The notes under the pieces: generated by a model
What the model was told of the DNA's origin: nothing
Databases searched by the model: none
Seen by the model: the letters and a program-made list of their open reading frames with translations, nothing else
Shown here: in pieces, positions 33,101 through 41,919 of the stretch
Numbering within the stretch: position 1 is the first letter of the stretch
Layout of the letters: every line of letters begins with the position of its first letter
Assembly (NCBI GenBank): GCA_948567375.1
Contig: OX419755.1
Span: 57,299,945 to 57,363,944 of the forward strand
DNA: 64,000 bases
Reading direction: 5' to 3'
DNA from: Lunularia cruciata
Taxonomy: Eukaryota; Streptophyta; Marchantiopsida; Lunulariales; Lunulariaceae
Translations under genes and position numbers: made by a program

Positions 33101-34948
33101 ATCTACATGAAGAAGGGTGTAGATTACATGGTGATTTTGGAAGACAAGGAGGTTCTCAAAGCTTTTGAGGAGCTCAAGCAATCCCTTGTTGTAGCTCCAA
33201 TTCTTGCTAAACCTGATTGGAGTAAGCCTTTCATCCTCTACACTGATGCTTCTAATGTAGCTATAGGATGCACTCTTAGTCAATTAGACCAAGATGGGCA
33301 TGATCATCCAATAGCTTATGCTAGTAGGCAGATGGTTTCAGCAGAGAAGAACTACTCTGTCACAGAGAGAGAAGGGTTGGCAGTGATCTTTGGTCTCAAG
33401 AAGTTTAGACACTACTTGATTGGAGGGAAAGCCACAATTGTCACGGATCACAAGGCTTTGAAGTACATCTTCAACAAGCCTAATGTTGAAGGGAGACTAG
33501 CAAGGTGGATGATACTCTTGTCTGAGTATGACTACACAATTGAGGATAGGCCAAGAAAGAAACATGCAAATGCTGATTTGTTATCTAGAGCCTATGATCA
33601 TGATGGAGATGAGCCAGTAGATGATTCCTTCCCGGATGAGGAGCTCATGACAATCTCAGTCACTCAAGAGATTCCAATGGAGTACAAGGAGATTGTGGAT
33701 TTTGTGACAAGAGGTAACTATCCAGAAGGGATGCATGCTAGGGAGAGGAAGGCCCTTGCAGCAAGATCTAGACCTTACACAATGGTGGAGGATATTCTTT
33801 TTCACCAAGGAGCAGATGGTCTACTTCGAAGAGCAGTGGGTAAGGAAGAGTCTATCCTACTCATAAAGGAGTTTCATGAAGGTTTAGTATGTGGAGGACA
33901 CTTTGCAGGAAAGGTGACTGCTTTCAAGATTCTAGATGCAGGTTACCATTGGAGAGGGATTTTCAAGGATTGTCTTGATTATTGCAAAACTTGTCATGTT
34001 TGTCAAGCTTTTGCTAGAAAGTCTACATCCACTCCACCACTTAGATCAATTCCATTGCTAGGACCTTTTGAGAAGTGGGGAATTGATTTTGTAGGACCTC
34101 TCAATAGAACCCCAAGGAACAATCGGTACATTGTGGTAGTTACTGATTACCTTACCAAGTGGGTTGAGGCTAGACCATTGAGGGACAAGAATGAAGATGA
34201 AGTGGGTAGATTTCTTTATGAACGCATTATCACTAGGTTTGGATGCCCTTTGGAGTTGGTTTCTGATAGAGGAGGAGAGTTTACAGGAAGCATTACTACA
34301 GCCATGCTACGACATTTCTCTATCACACATAGAGTAACTACATCCTATAAGCCAAATTCCAATGGCTTGGCAGAGAGAACCAATCAGACCTTGTGCATGA
34401 TGTTGGCCAAAGATGCAGAAATGGAGGGGGCTAAACATCATTGGGACAAGAGGATTCATGCAGTTTTGTGGGAGTATAGGACAACCATGAAGACTTCCAC
34501 TGGATATTCTCCATTCCAATTGGTGTATGGTATTGAGTCTACTTTACCTATTCACTTTGATCTTCCTACCTTCCAAAGCATTCATAGGAGATTGAAGAAA
34601 GCACAAGGAAGTGATGCAGGGAAGTCAAGGAAGGATCAACTCATGGAGTTGGAAGAGGCAAGAGCAGTTGCTATGGTTCGAGTGGAGCAAGCCCAAAGGA
34701 AACAAAAGGAGAGCTATGACAAGAGGCAAGGCAAGAAGAAGGTGGAGCCTTTCAAAGAAGGTGATTGGGTAATGTTGTTTGATTCCATTCGATTCAAGAG
34801 AGTGCAAAAGAAGTTTTTGCCTAAGTACTTTGGACCTTTCATAGTAGAGAAGGTGTGGGGCAATTACACCTATGATCTCAAGGAGTTGGGAGGAAGACAC
34901 TTTGATAGGATTAACCATGATAAGTTGAAGATGTACCATAGAAGGTAG
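30122..34948 (+). CDS. Intact gag-pol polyprotein of A2
   Basis: 1,608 residues in one frame without a stop. Capsid is ~1-245; Trp247 is the codon mutated to TAG in A1. The CCHC knuckle is 282-295 (CFGCGGRGHIQRNC). The protease core VDGGSAVN is near 502. Reverse transcriptase (~765-930) has VDYKKLN, DGYSGYNQI, MPFGLCNAP and FIDDF. RNase H (~1035-1150) has LYTDASN, TEREGLA, TDHKALKY and ANADLLSR. Integrase has the HHCC finger (HEGLVCGGH ... CKTCHVC, ~1249-1291) and DDE residues in GIDFVGP (~1319), VSDRGGEF (~1380) and NGLAERTNQ (~1416). The tail is basic with no chromodomain. Gag and pol are fused in one frame, so release depends on the protease. All catalytic motifs are intact. Confidence 0.96.
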   Translation: MGKLPVFFGKDGEDVEAFVRDFKRACIGNNERRKNEWASLLPDFFEDATLTWYESEYQKRERREGEEESWETLTSALIENFLPDESYERLMSEVTFLKQGDGEKVRVYVERVEKLESRFRIVLRKGGDDVETTMIGIGAMLTKNFVGGLRPQIRSKVRYEKPSSKVEAIKIAIRMEESLEGDESDLVVKEVVHPPQGYKYGGTSDTLVTRVAPQVVVAPILAPPPKDPLQTITEQLADLKINVVQLWEKREVDQNVGRGPRSYGNYPYRGGQPANNFNDRNCFGCGGRGHIQRNCPNSTYHGGRGYEGANRGKEGGSETQVAPNPNKGKGIASIDVVESKYEKGECSNSKGLNLELLAQEKKRARFAEDVHSSQGFTSSKDTPMSTRSTRTSTPSTTKTPRKKLGMEDFLISKQQWNYNVLEDVGSHKANITVGQLIALNPTLRKELRGGLSSTRSKKKKKAKVPVSMGVVDAKPAPWEACEYASKIDVRVNGHNIKDALVDGGSAVNAMSERLMKKLGMIPSRPSTFVVSMANKQQVRPVGVMDKVVVSVMGVQNLMTFQVLKDSSYDLLLGRPWLRAARTTDRWHKGYLRIGPSNHRVTVPVTNTTNTSHSDTPSSNYWESDSEEGASGVDTSTEEETSTEEDESESDSDVYPLCAMDFAPKPEVLKDPDKSPLTLEEVERRLSTLKYGPNVTKEEKVRFEEIFRKFIHVFAFSYKDLKEVTLEEHKIEVESHARPIRQKQRRISPPISLVVKEEIDKLKEAGFIFEVENSEWVSPIVIVKKKNGKLRVCVDYKKLNAVTKKDYYPLPFIDEILEEVAGHERYSFGDGYSGYNQIKIAPEHQHLTTFTTPWGTYAFKVMPFGLCNAPATFQRFMNKVFEPFIGKFVRDFIDDFCVYGSKEEHFEHLIKVLQRLDEANASLNPEKCIFGCEEGLLLGHIISKDGIAVDPEKVRKISDLPSPSSLTKLRQFLGMVGYYRRFIFSFSNKAYALTIYMKKGVDYMVILEDKEVLKAFEELKQSLVVAPILAKPDWSKPFILYTDASNVAIGCTLSQLDQDGHDHPIAYASRQMVSAEKNYSVTEREGLAVIFGLKKFRHYLIGGKATIVTDHKALKYIFNKPNVEGRLARWMILLSEYDYTIEDRPRKKHANADLLSRAYDHDGDEPVDDSFPDEELMTISVTQEIPMEYKEIVDFVTRGNYPEGMHARERKALAARSRPYTMVEDILFHQGADGLLRRAVGKEESILLIKEFHEGLVCGGHFAGKVTAFKILDAGYHWRGIFKDCLDYCKTCHVCQAFARKSTSTPPLRSIPLLGPFEKWGIDFVGPLNRTPRNNRYIVVVTDYLTKWVEARPLRDKNEDEVGRFLYERIITRFGCPLELVSDRGGEFTGSITTAMLRHFSITHRVTTSYKPNSNGLAERTNQTLCMMLAKDAEMEGAKHHWDKRIHAVLWEYRTTMKTSTGYSPFQLVYGIESTLPIHFDLPTFQSIHRRLKKAQGSDAGKSRKDQLMELEEARAVAMVRVEQAQRKQKESYDKRQGKKKVEPFKEGDWVMLFDSIRFKRVQKKFLPKYFGPFIVEKVWGNYTYDLKELGGRHFDRINHDKLKMYHRR

Positions 34949-34996
34949 AGAGACCTTCACTTTGAGGACAAAGTGAAAACTTAGTCCGGGGGTAAA

Positions 34997-35675
34997 TGTA
35001 ACACCCATTTGTGCATGTGTGTGGTATTGTGATATTTAGCTTGGTATTACAAGTACTTAAGAGATATTATTTATATAGAGATAAAGGATGGTTCTATATT
35101 AGTCATGGTTAGCTAAAGTTAGTCATAGCTAAGATAGATGGGACCTTACTTTAGAGGAAGTAGAAAAGATGAGCACCACTATTTTGGATTTTAGTGTGTT
35201 GACTTGGTATTATTCCTAGGTGTTTGGCTTTGGGGAAAGAGTTGAGAACTCTTGGGCCCGCAAGCTTTTTTGTTTTGGATTCTTCTTTAGTCCAAGGATA
35301 GCCCATGTGAAGGAATCCTTGCTTTAGTGGTTGGGTCAAGATAAGGGGAATATGCCCATGTGAATGGATATTCCTTTCTACTTTTTGACTTTACTTGACT
35401 TTTAGTCTAGTAACTTGAGTTACTACGGTAATTAGTAACTTTGGTACGTAACTATTTCACAAGTATATAAACAAGGAGTGAGGAGGTACTCATCATCCTT
35501 TCATTTGCAACTATCTCTCTCTCATTGAGTTCTCTAGTGAGCAATGTCTTGAGTCTTGGAGTGTTAGCCTTGGAGGAGTATGATGGAGTTGGGGTTCCTT
35601 GCCTTCTTAGTCCATGGTGCGCTACCATAATAGCCATCAGAGGTTCATCCTGAGTGAGAGACAGGCCGGCTCACA
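34997..35675 (+). repeat. 3' LTR of A2
   Basis: 679 bp, followed by GGAC (35676-35679), after which the CC2 coiled-coil gene continues on the minus strand. One visible difference from the 5' LTR. Confidence 0.96.
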
Positions 35676-37063
35676 GGACAAGTCGACTGCATCTCCTTCT
35701 TCTTCTGCTCCAACTTCACCAACAACGGGCACACTACCTCTTGCAGGTACTCCACTCCATTACGGGCAACTTCTTCCTCCCACGGAGTGGTCTCTCTTCT
35801 CTCCTTGTGTTCTCCCAATACTCGCCTTCTTCTCTGGAGTCGTCGTATCAAGATTGATGCCTCGCTGCCCGAGCTTTCTTCTACCTCTGTCTTCACTCGA
35901 CTTAGTCCCGCCTCACACTTTGCCTTACGTTGCAAGTGAACTCCTCTCTGCACTGCGATCTTCTTCTCCTCTAGCACCGGTACTTTGTCTTCCAGCGCTG
36001 TATTGTCTTTGGCTTCTACCTCGGCTTGTACTTCTTCTTCGTATTCTTCAGCCATTGGCACCGAGGTCATCTCTCCACCGTCCTCACTATCACTGCTCAT
36101 ATCCCCGCTTTGCAGTGTCAGCTCAGGTTCCTCCTCATGCTCTGAGTCCTCCGTCTTGAGCTCGGCCTCGCCTTCTGAGTCTTCATCTTCTGACTCAATT
36201 ACCACCATTCCTCGCCTCGGGTTACTTTGCTGCATCTTCCGAGGTTTCTTGTTTTCTTTGGCTTCTGCTTGCCGAGTCCTCTTCTTTGTCGGGGTACTTA
36301 CTACGACCTCCACGTTTTTCCTTGTCTTTGTGTAGTAATCGTCCATGCTCCGGATTTGCAAAATGTATTGCTGCTCCTCGACATCGACCTCCTTTTGCAC
36401 ATCCGGATGGAAGTGCGACACCATCCGATTCCGCTCCGCCGAGTTCAGCAAATTGAGCCAAAGGTAGAAATGCGCTGCAAACGGCACAATGTAATGTGGA
36501 GGTGACTTATCCCACAGATTCCACACCATCTGCCTCGTTCTCCCGTGAAAACACCTCGCCCAATTAATTGGTTCTCCTGCAAACAATTTGTGAAAGAACA
36601 CCGCTTGGTGTTTCATCACATATGTTGTTCTCTCCGGCTTCAGGATTGCCATCAAAGCACTCACAATTCCTCTCTTGACAGGGTCTTTGTAACCTTCTAC
36701 CTTGTACCCATTCTTCGTTCTCTTCGACGAGAAGGCATCTCTCACCTCCTGAGTTTCTTGGGCTATCTCTCCTTTCCCCAAGAACGTGGCTCCCTGCTCC
36801 GAGCCTGCCTCCTTCCCAAGTACCAATCTCCAATCCGACTCTATCTAGCGAGCCGGATTTCCTCTCTTCCTTTCTTCCTCAGGTCCATCGAGACACTTAC
36901 TCTCAATGATTTCTGTCATGAATCCTGGAAAACTTACGTTCCAATTCCATGCCAGAAATGTGATCCAAAGTCAGCTCAAGACTTTGATCCTCGCTACTAC
37001 ATCTAATCTCCAAATTGCATGATTTCTCACTGTGAATTCGGAGTTCCTCTTCCCTCCTCCCAT

Positions 37064-37614
37064 CTCTTCTGCTTTCTCACTTTCTCTCGATTTCACTCTC
37101 ACAACTTCTCCCTTGTGCACTAACACGAGCCCAACTCTATTTCCCTTTCCTCAATCACCTGCAAGATGACTCCTCAACGGCAAAGGAAAATTGCTCGACA
37201 TTTTGTCGTTGCAGTTTCAATTTTTATAGAGTTGCACTTCTTTGTCTTCCATCACTTCGAGTTTCTACCAAGAAATCCCACCTCCGGCATGCACCTGTCA
37301 CTGTCAATCAACCTTTGCGCGTATGAGCCGCCAGTTTTGAAACAGCCCCTTCTTGAATTTCTGGCCCCAACGAAAGGTTGTTAGATTGTCTTCGCCTCGG
37401 GTTGAGCTCCCCCCGATCTAAAGACAATTTACTTCGTAATGTATGCTGATAGGGAATTTCCGAGTACTTTGCCTTATGACCCGAAGTCACTTTACTTTGG
37501 CTTTCAACCCGAAGACTCTTTTCTTTGCCTTCTTTGGCCATAGAGGCGCAATCTGACTTCTCTATACACTTCTTCTCCTTTATTCTGAAAAAAACAAAAA
37601 ATGTGGGCACCACA
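37064..37614 (-). promoter_or_regulatory. 5' region of CC2 with promoter-like TATA box
   Basis: On the coding strand TCTATAAAAATTG lies at 37230-37218, about 160 bp before the ATG at 37063. The upstream 380 bp reach the element terminus TGTGGTGCCCACA, itself an imperfect palindrome (TGTGG/CCACA). The element thus seems to carry its own Pol II promoter rather than an LTR promoter. Confidence 0.55.
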
Positions 37615-37619
37615 ATATC
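37615..37619. repeat. Target-site duplication of CC2 (right)
   Basis: ATATC, identical to 26025-26029. Confidence 0.9.
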
Positions 37620-40600
37620 CTCCAATGTACGATTTGCACGTTTGGTTTGTCCATCAGTTTGAGGATGAGAGGCCGTGGACAAAGCAAGCTTGGTGCCGAG
37701 TATCTGAAAGAGTGCTTGCCAAAACTTTCTGGTAAATTGAGGATCACAGTTAGAGATGAGTACACATGGCATCTCATGATGCTTAAAGACATTGTTAAAG
37801 TAGATTTGTGCTAAGGTTGGAGCATCCACGGTATCACAAGTAAGTGCTAAGTGGATTTGCTTACTAAGCTTATCCACAAATACCACAATGGCGGTGTGTC
37901 CTTGTTTTGTCTTTGGCAAGGATGTGATGAGATCCAAGCTCACATGCTCCCAGCGAGCAGATGGAATGGCAAGCGGTTGAAGGAGTCCACTCGGCTTCTG
38001 GTTACTGGCCTTGTTACGTTGGCAGCTCTCACACGATCTGACAAATTCTCTAACATCTCGTGTCATGTTGGGCTACCACCATTGACGTTGGAGTGTACCC
38101 AAGGTCTTGTCCACACCCATGTGACTAGTGATGGGTAAATCAAGGGCTTCTTGAAGGCGCACAAGTCGAAGATCACCTTTGGTTGGAACATAGATCCGGT
38201 CCGCATGGAATAGAAGGCCTTCCTTGAAGGAGAAGGTGTTGTACTCCTTGTCACTTGTTGTTATACAACCATGTACCATTTGGAAGAAGGGATCTTGTTG
38301 TAGAGCTAACCAAAACTTGTTATGGATCTTGGGGTCAATTGACACCGTCGTAATTGCTGCTACGATGAGAGGAAGAGACTTCAAATCAGGTCGTCGTGAC
38401 AGAGCATCAGGGATGATATGGAACCAACCTGGTTTGTACTCAAGTTTGATGTCAAACAATTGAAGTTGCTCTTCACATTGATGATGTCGACTCTTCATGT
38501 GCTCCAGGTGTAAGGTTTGCAACAATGGCTTGTGATCAGTTTGCATGATCACTTGTTTCCCCAAGAGATAATGCCTCCATACCTTGGTGGCATATACCAT
38601 TGCAAGTTGTTCCCGATCTTGAGCAGAGTAATTTCTTTCAATTATATTTAGTCGGCGAGACACAAAGGCAATGGGATGTAGTCCATCTGGAAATTCTTGT
38701 TGCAACACAACTCCAATTGCAAAGTTAGAAGCATCAAAATCAACCACACAAGGTAGTTGAGGATCATATGGTTGAAGAATGGGTCTTGAAGACACCATAT
38801 TTTTCAACTTTTGGAATACTTCTTCATGTTTGGTGTTCCACTGGAAGCTCGAGTTTTTTCCCAAGAGGTCAGTCAATGGTGCAGCCACATGAGCATAATA
38901 GTGGATGAACCGCCGGTAAAAACTAGCCAATCCATTGAATGCCCGTATTTCTGTAGCATCCTTTGGGGTAGGCCAATTAGTAATGGCCTTGATCTTCTCT
39001 TCTTCCATCTTGATCCTCTCTAATGAGATCTTATGACCCAAGAAGGTAACCTCCTTCTGCCAAAAAGCACACTTCAACTTTTTACAGTAAAATTTCCATT
39101 GTTGTAGTTGTCTTAGGACTTCCCGCACATGATTCACGTGTTTTGCTCCTATCTTGCTACAGATTAAGATATCATCCAAGAACAAGACCACTGACCAATC
39201 CAATAGTCCATCCAACACCCGATGCAGCTGATCCATGAAGACTATTGGGGCATTAGTGAGTCCAAAAGGTAGAACTCTCCACTCAAAATGCCCATACCTT
39301 GTGCGAAAAGTAGTCTTTTGCACATCCTCTCTATCAATCGGAATTTGCCAATAGCCGCTACAAAGATCCAACTTGGAAAAGTAACGTGCTCCACTTAGTT
39401 GATCAAGTAAGTCATCGATCCGAGGCAAGGGATATGCATTCTTCACGGTTTGCTTATTGAGCTCACAATAACCAATATAGAAACAAAGTCCTCCATCCTT
39501 CTTTGGAACAAATAGTATTGGTGCTCCCCAAGGAGAGATACTATGTTGTATGAAGTCCTTCTCCAACAACTTTGTAAGTGTTGTTCGCAACTCCTCCAAC
39601 TTCTTTGGTGAGAGCCGATAGATTGGTCTACTCACTGGAGTACTCCTTGGCAATAACTTGATCTTGAAGGGCATACCTCGATCAGAGGGTAATCCCTTTG
39701 GCAGATCATCCGGAAACACGTCCACAAACTCCTTAACTATCCGATCAACCATTACTTGATGAGGCTCTTGGTCCTCCATAGATTGGTCTTGTGTAATCGG
39801 CTTGATCCACACCACGAATACAGACTTATCTTCCTCTAAAGCTTGCTTTATGGCTGCTTTACTAACAAACTTCTCTTCTAGGGACTCATCTCTCTTCCAA
39901 GCTTGCTCCATGGTTGCCTTCTTGGAAAACTTCCCATCTTGGGACTCCACTTCCTTCAAGGTTTGCTCTATGGCTACCTTCTCATCAAACTTCCCATCTT
40001 GGGCCTGACTATTCTTAGGTGTCTTACTCAGAGGTGCCAGACAATCTAATCAGAAATTCCTACCTTGGTGTTGGACTTGAATTTGGCGTCGGGTCCAATT
40101 GAATTGAACCTTATGACATTCAAGCCAAGGTAGACCCAAAATGATATCATAGTGTAGAGGTGCCACTACAAACCTCATACACTCTAAATACTCCTTCCCA
40201 ATCTTGAAGGTAACAGGATGCGAGGTGCGGAATGCAGAATCCTTTCTACCATCTGCCATCATCAAACTACTTCCAATTACTGGCTTGATAGGAATACCCA
40301 ATTCCTTTGCTACTTGCATAGACATGCAATTCTCTGAACTTCAAGAATCAACCAAAATCCTACAACCCCGATTAGATATCATACCTTGCAAGTGAAGCAG
40401 ACTTGCATAGGTCGAGCCTTCAATCCCATTGGAACTAATCAAGCTCCCAATAGGTGGCTCAAAATCTCCTACTAGGATTCCTTTGTTTCCCTGATCATTC
40501 CACTCCACAACCTCCACTTGGGCAACTTGTTGAGGTCGTCCATTCTTGAGTGGACATTCAACAATGCGATGCCCCAATTGGCGACAATAAAAACAACCAC

Positions 40601-41633
40601 CATTTTGTCGCAATTTCTCTTTGTCCGCCATGCCCAATGGTCTTTGTTGAATTGCATCAATCTCCATTGGTGCTGGCTCCTCCACTTGTGTGTAGTGTAT
40701 TGGTAGGCTTTGTGGAGGTCAAGGTCAAGACCAAGTTGTTGCCACCAAGGAATCAAAATGTTCGGCCACCCGCATGGCTTCCTCCAAGTGTTGTGGCTCT
40801 CGCATGGTTACCTCTAATTTGGTTCTTGCCTTCAAGCCCCTCACAAATCGATCCAGAGCTTCACCTTCCAAAATATCTGGAATTTGCATGATGGTGTTTT
40901 GGAACTACGTGATGTAACTTCTTATAGAGCCAATCTGTTTCAACTCTGCCAACTTATCCCGTGCAGCTCGTGTGGCATTTATAGCTTAGAACTAACTGAT
41001 TATTGCGCTCTTGAATTCCGCCCATGTCAAGATCGGTGCAACCATTTGTCATTTGGCTTGCTCCACTCGGAATCTCCACCATAGCTATGCTACTCCATCC
41101 AATTTGCTAGAAGCCAAGAGAATCTGTTTTTGCTCATCTTGTAGATTGGTAGCTTCAAAATAACGTCCACAATCAAACACAAAATTCTCCACTGCACCCG
41201 GGAGATTCTTGCCTTCAAATACCTTGGGTTTAGGGAATCAAATGTGATCTTCTCCATCTTGAACTGGCGCTCTGTCTATCTGTTCTCGTTGTTGCTGGTC
41301 TCGTTCATCCAACAATCGAGTAAGATGCTTGATTTGTTGTTGCATTGCAAGGATAACATCCGGTATTGCCGCCATCGCTACCGCTCTATTCCACCACCCT
41401 CAATTTATCTAGTTGATTAACACATAGATACAACACGTCCACCGTTCTCCATAAGTTACCATTGGAAGTATCAAGGGTTCCTCTAAGACGGTGATCATAT
41501 GTAGAAAATCCTGCCCAAAGCGCAAGGTGATAAATTGTGTGAAACGATGCTTTGGTAATATCTAGACATGAAAGTCCCAATGGTTTGGTGGAAGTGGATT
41601 TGGTGGTCCATAAATTCCATCCATCCTATTCCT

Positions 41634-41645
41634 GCTCTGATACCA
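41634..41645 (-). other. Primer-binding site of HS (initiator tRNA-Met)
   Basis: On the minus strand TGGTATCAGAGC begins one base after the 5' LTR end. It is the standard plant site complementary to the 3' end of initiator tRNA-Met. Confidence 0.9.
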
Positions 41646-41750
41646 ATGTAAAAGACCAAAATTAAGGAGAGAAATAGGAGAATGAAAACTCACATTGGGA
41701 CACTTGAATGAAAGAAAACTCCAAATGTCTAGCATGAGCTTCGGCCTTGG

Positions 41751-41758
41751 TATTTATA
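41751..41758 (-). promoter_or_regulatory. TATA box in 5' LTR of HS
   Basis: TATAAATA on the minus strand, about 20 bp downstream of the heat-shock-element cluster and well placed to be the element's promoter. Confidence 0.78.
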
Positions 41759-41777
41759 GGTAGCATACAAGACCCTT

Positions 41778-41919
41778 GAAGCTTCTCAAGAAGCTTCCTT
41801 CTAGAAGCCGCCTACTTGGCGTGCAAGCTAAGCTAGTTAGAAGCTTCCTTCTAGAAGCTACCTACTTAGGGCACAAGTTAACTAGTTGGGAAGCTTCCCA
41901 AGAAGCTTCTAGAATATTC
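41778..41919 (-). promoter_or_regulatory. Heat-shock-element cluster in 5' LTR of HS
   Basis: Five GAAGCTTC and three TTCTAGAA units in 142 bp. At 41902-41919 four units are contiguous with exact 2-nt spacing: GAAgcTTCtaGAAtaTTC. This matches the heat-shock factor consensus of alternating nGAAn/nTTCn. Its place directly upstream of the TATA box predicts heat-induced transcription. Confidence 0.75.

Larger units (their letters stand above)
27875..35675 (+). mobile_element. A2: intact LTR-A Ty3/gypsy element, probably very recent
   Basis: 7,801 bp with two 679-bp LTRs (27875-28553, 34997-35675) between which I see one difference (agcctttttt versus agctttttt). The perfect 4-bp duplication is GGAC (27871-27874, 35676-35679). 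Primer site, leader, zinc-knuckle ORF, uninterrupted gag-pol and polypurine tract are all in place. It sits inside the coiled-coil gene of CC2, in the opposite orientation. By sequence alone this is a candidate autonomous element. Confidence 0.95.
26823..37063 (-). pseudogene. Coiled-coil protein gene of CC2, interrupted by A2
   Basis: The ATG at 37063 (MGGGK) matches the CC1 start. An upstream frame with a TGA near 36985 and a TAG near 36846 leads into the long open frame 36826-35676 (Trp-rich N-terminal domain, then acidic and basic linker, e.g. SEDEDSEGEAELKTED). A2 lies between 35675 and 27875. The coiled coil resumes at 27857-27183 (LEEENSELKRS, EEKKQLWQRELAARYREEERLRE). After a stop, the last part is 27155-26823, ending EEEVDIGSD. 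The stops differ from those in CC1, so the ancestral gene was open. The product is unrecognised. Confidence 0.65.
26030..37614 (-). mobile_element. CC2: complete coiled-coil-gene element, split by A2
   Basis: Both ends are defined by the perfect 5-bp duplication ATATC and by restoration of the HS integrase frame. Without A2 it measures about 3.78 kb. On its coding strand it starts TGTGGTGCCCACATTTTTTG (37614 downward) and ends GGGTTGTCACA (26030). The two ends share only TGTG/CACA, so there are no long inverted repeats. I found no second copy of either end inside, so there are no LTRs. It contains a promoter-like TATA box, one long coiled-coil ORF and a ~790-bp tail. No transposase or polymerase is encoded, so it must be mobilised in trans. 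Confidence 0.8.
25260..41375 (-). pseudogene. gag-pol-chromodomain polyprotein of HS, split by CC2
   Basis: The ATG at 41375 begins MAAIPDVILAMQQQ. Gag runs to about 40700 with several stops. A CCHC knuckle (CFYCRQLGHRIVEC) and protease follow, where the active site DSG is broken to DS-stop near 40340. RT, RNase H and the integrase finger are open for 628 codons (39959-38073), with FLDDIL, DFDASNF and TDHKPLL motifs. A TAG for Trp near 38071 is followed by the integrase core (LDLITSLP, NCDPQFT), with GQTKRANRTLED where Lys replaces the catalytic Glu. CC2 interrupts at LED (37615); the frame resumes at 26024 with MLRAFVNVHH. It ends in a chromodomain (YKVDCILARR, EYKVLWKGYP) around 25260-25490, whose conserved Trp is a TAG. 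Confidence 0.9.

Noticed and set aside
26030-37614. CC2 as an ordinary LTR retrotransposon, a Helitron or a Mutator-type element
   Set aside because: No repeated terminus was found for an LTR. A Helitron would lack a duplication. Mutator elements have 9-bp duplications and usually long inverted repeats.
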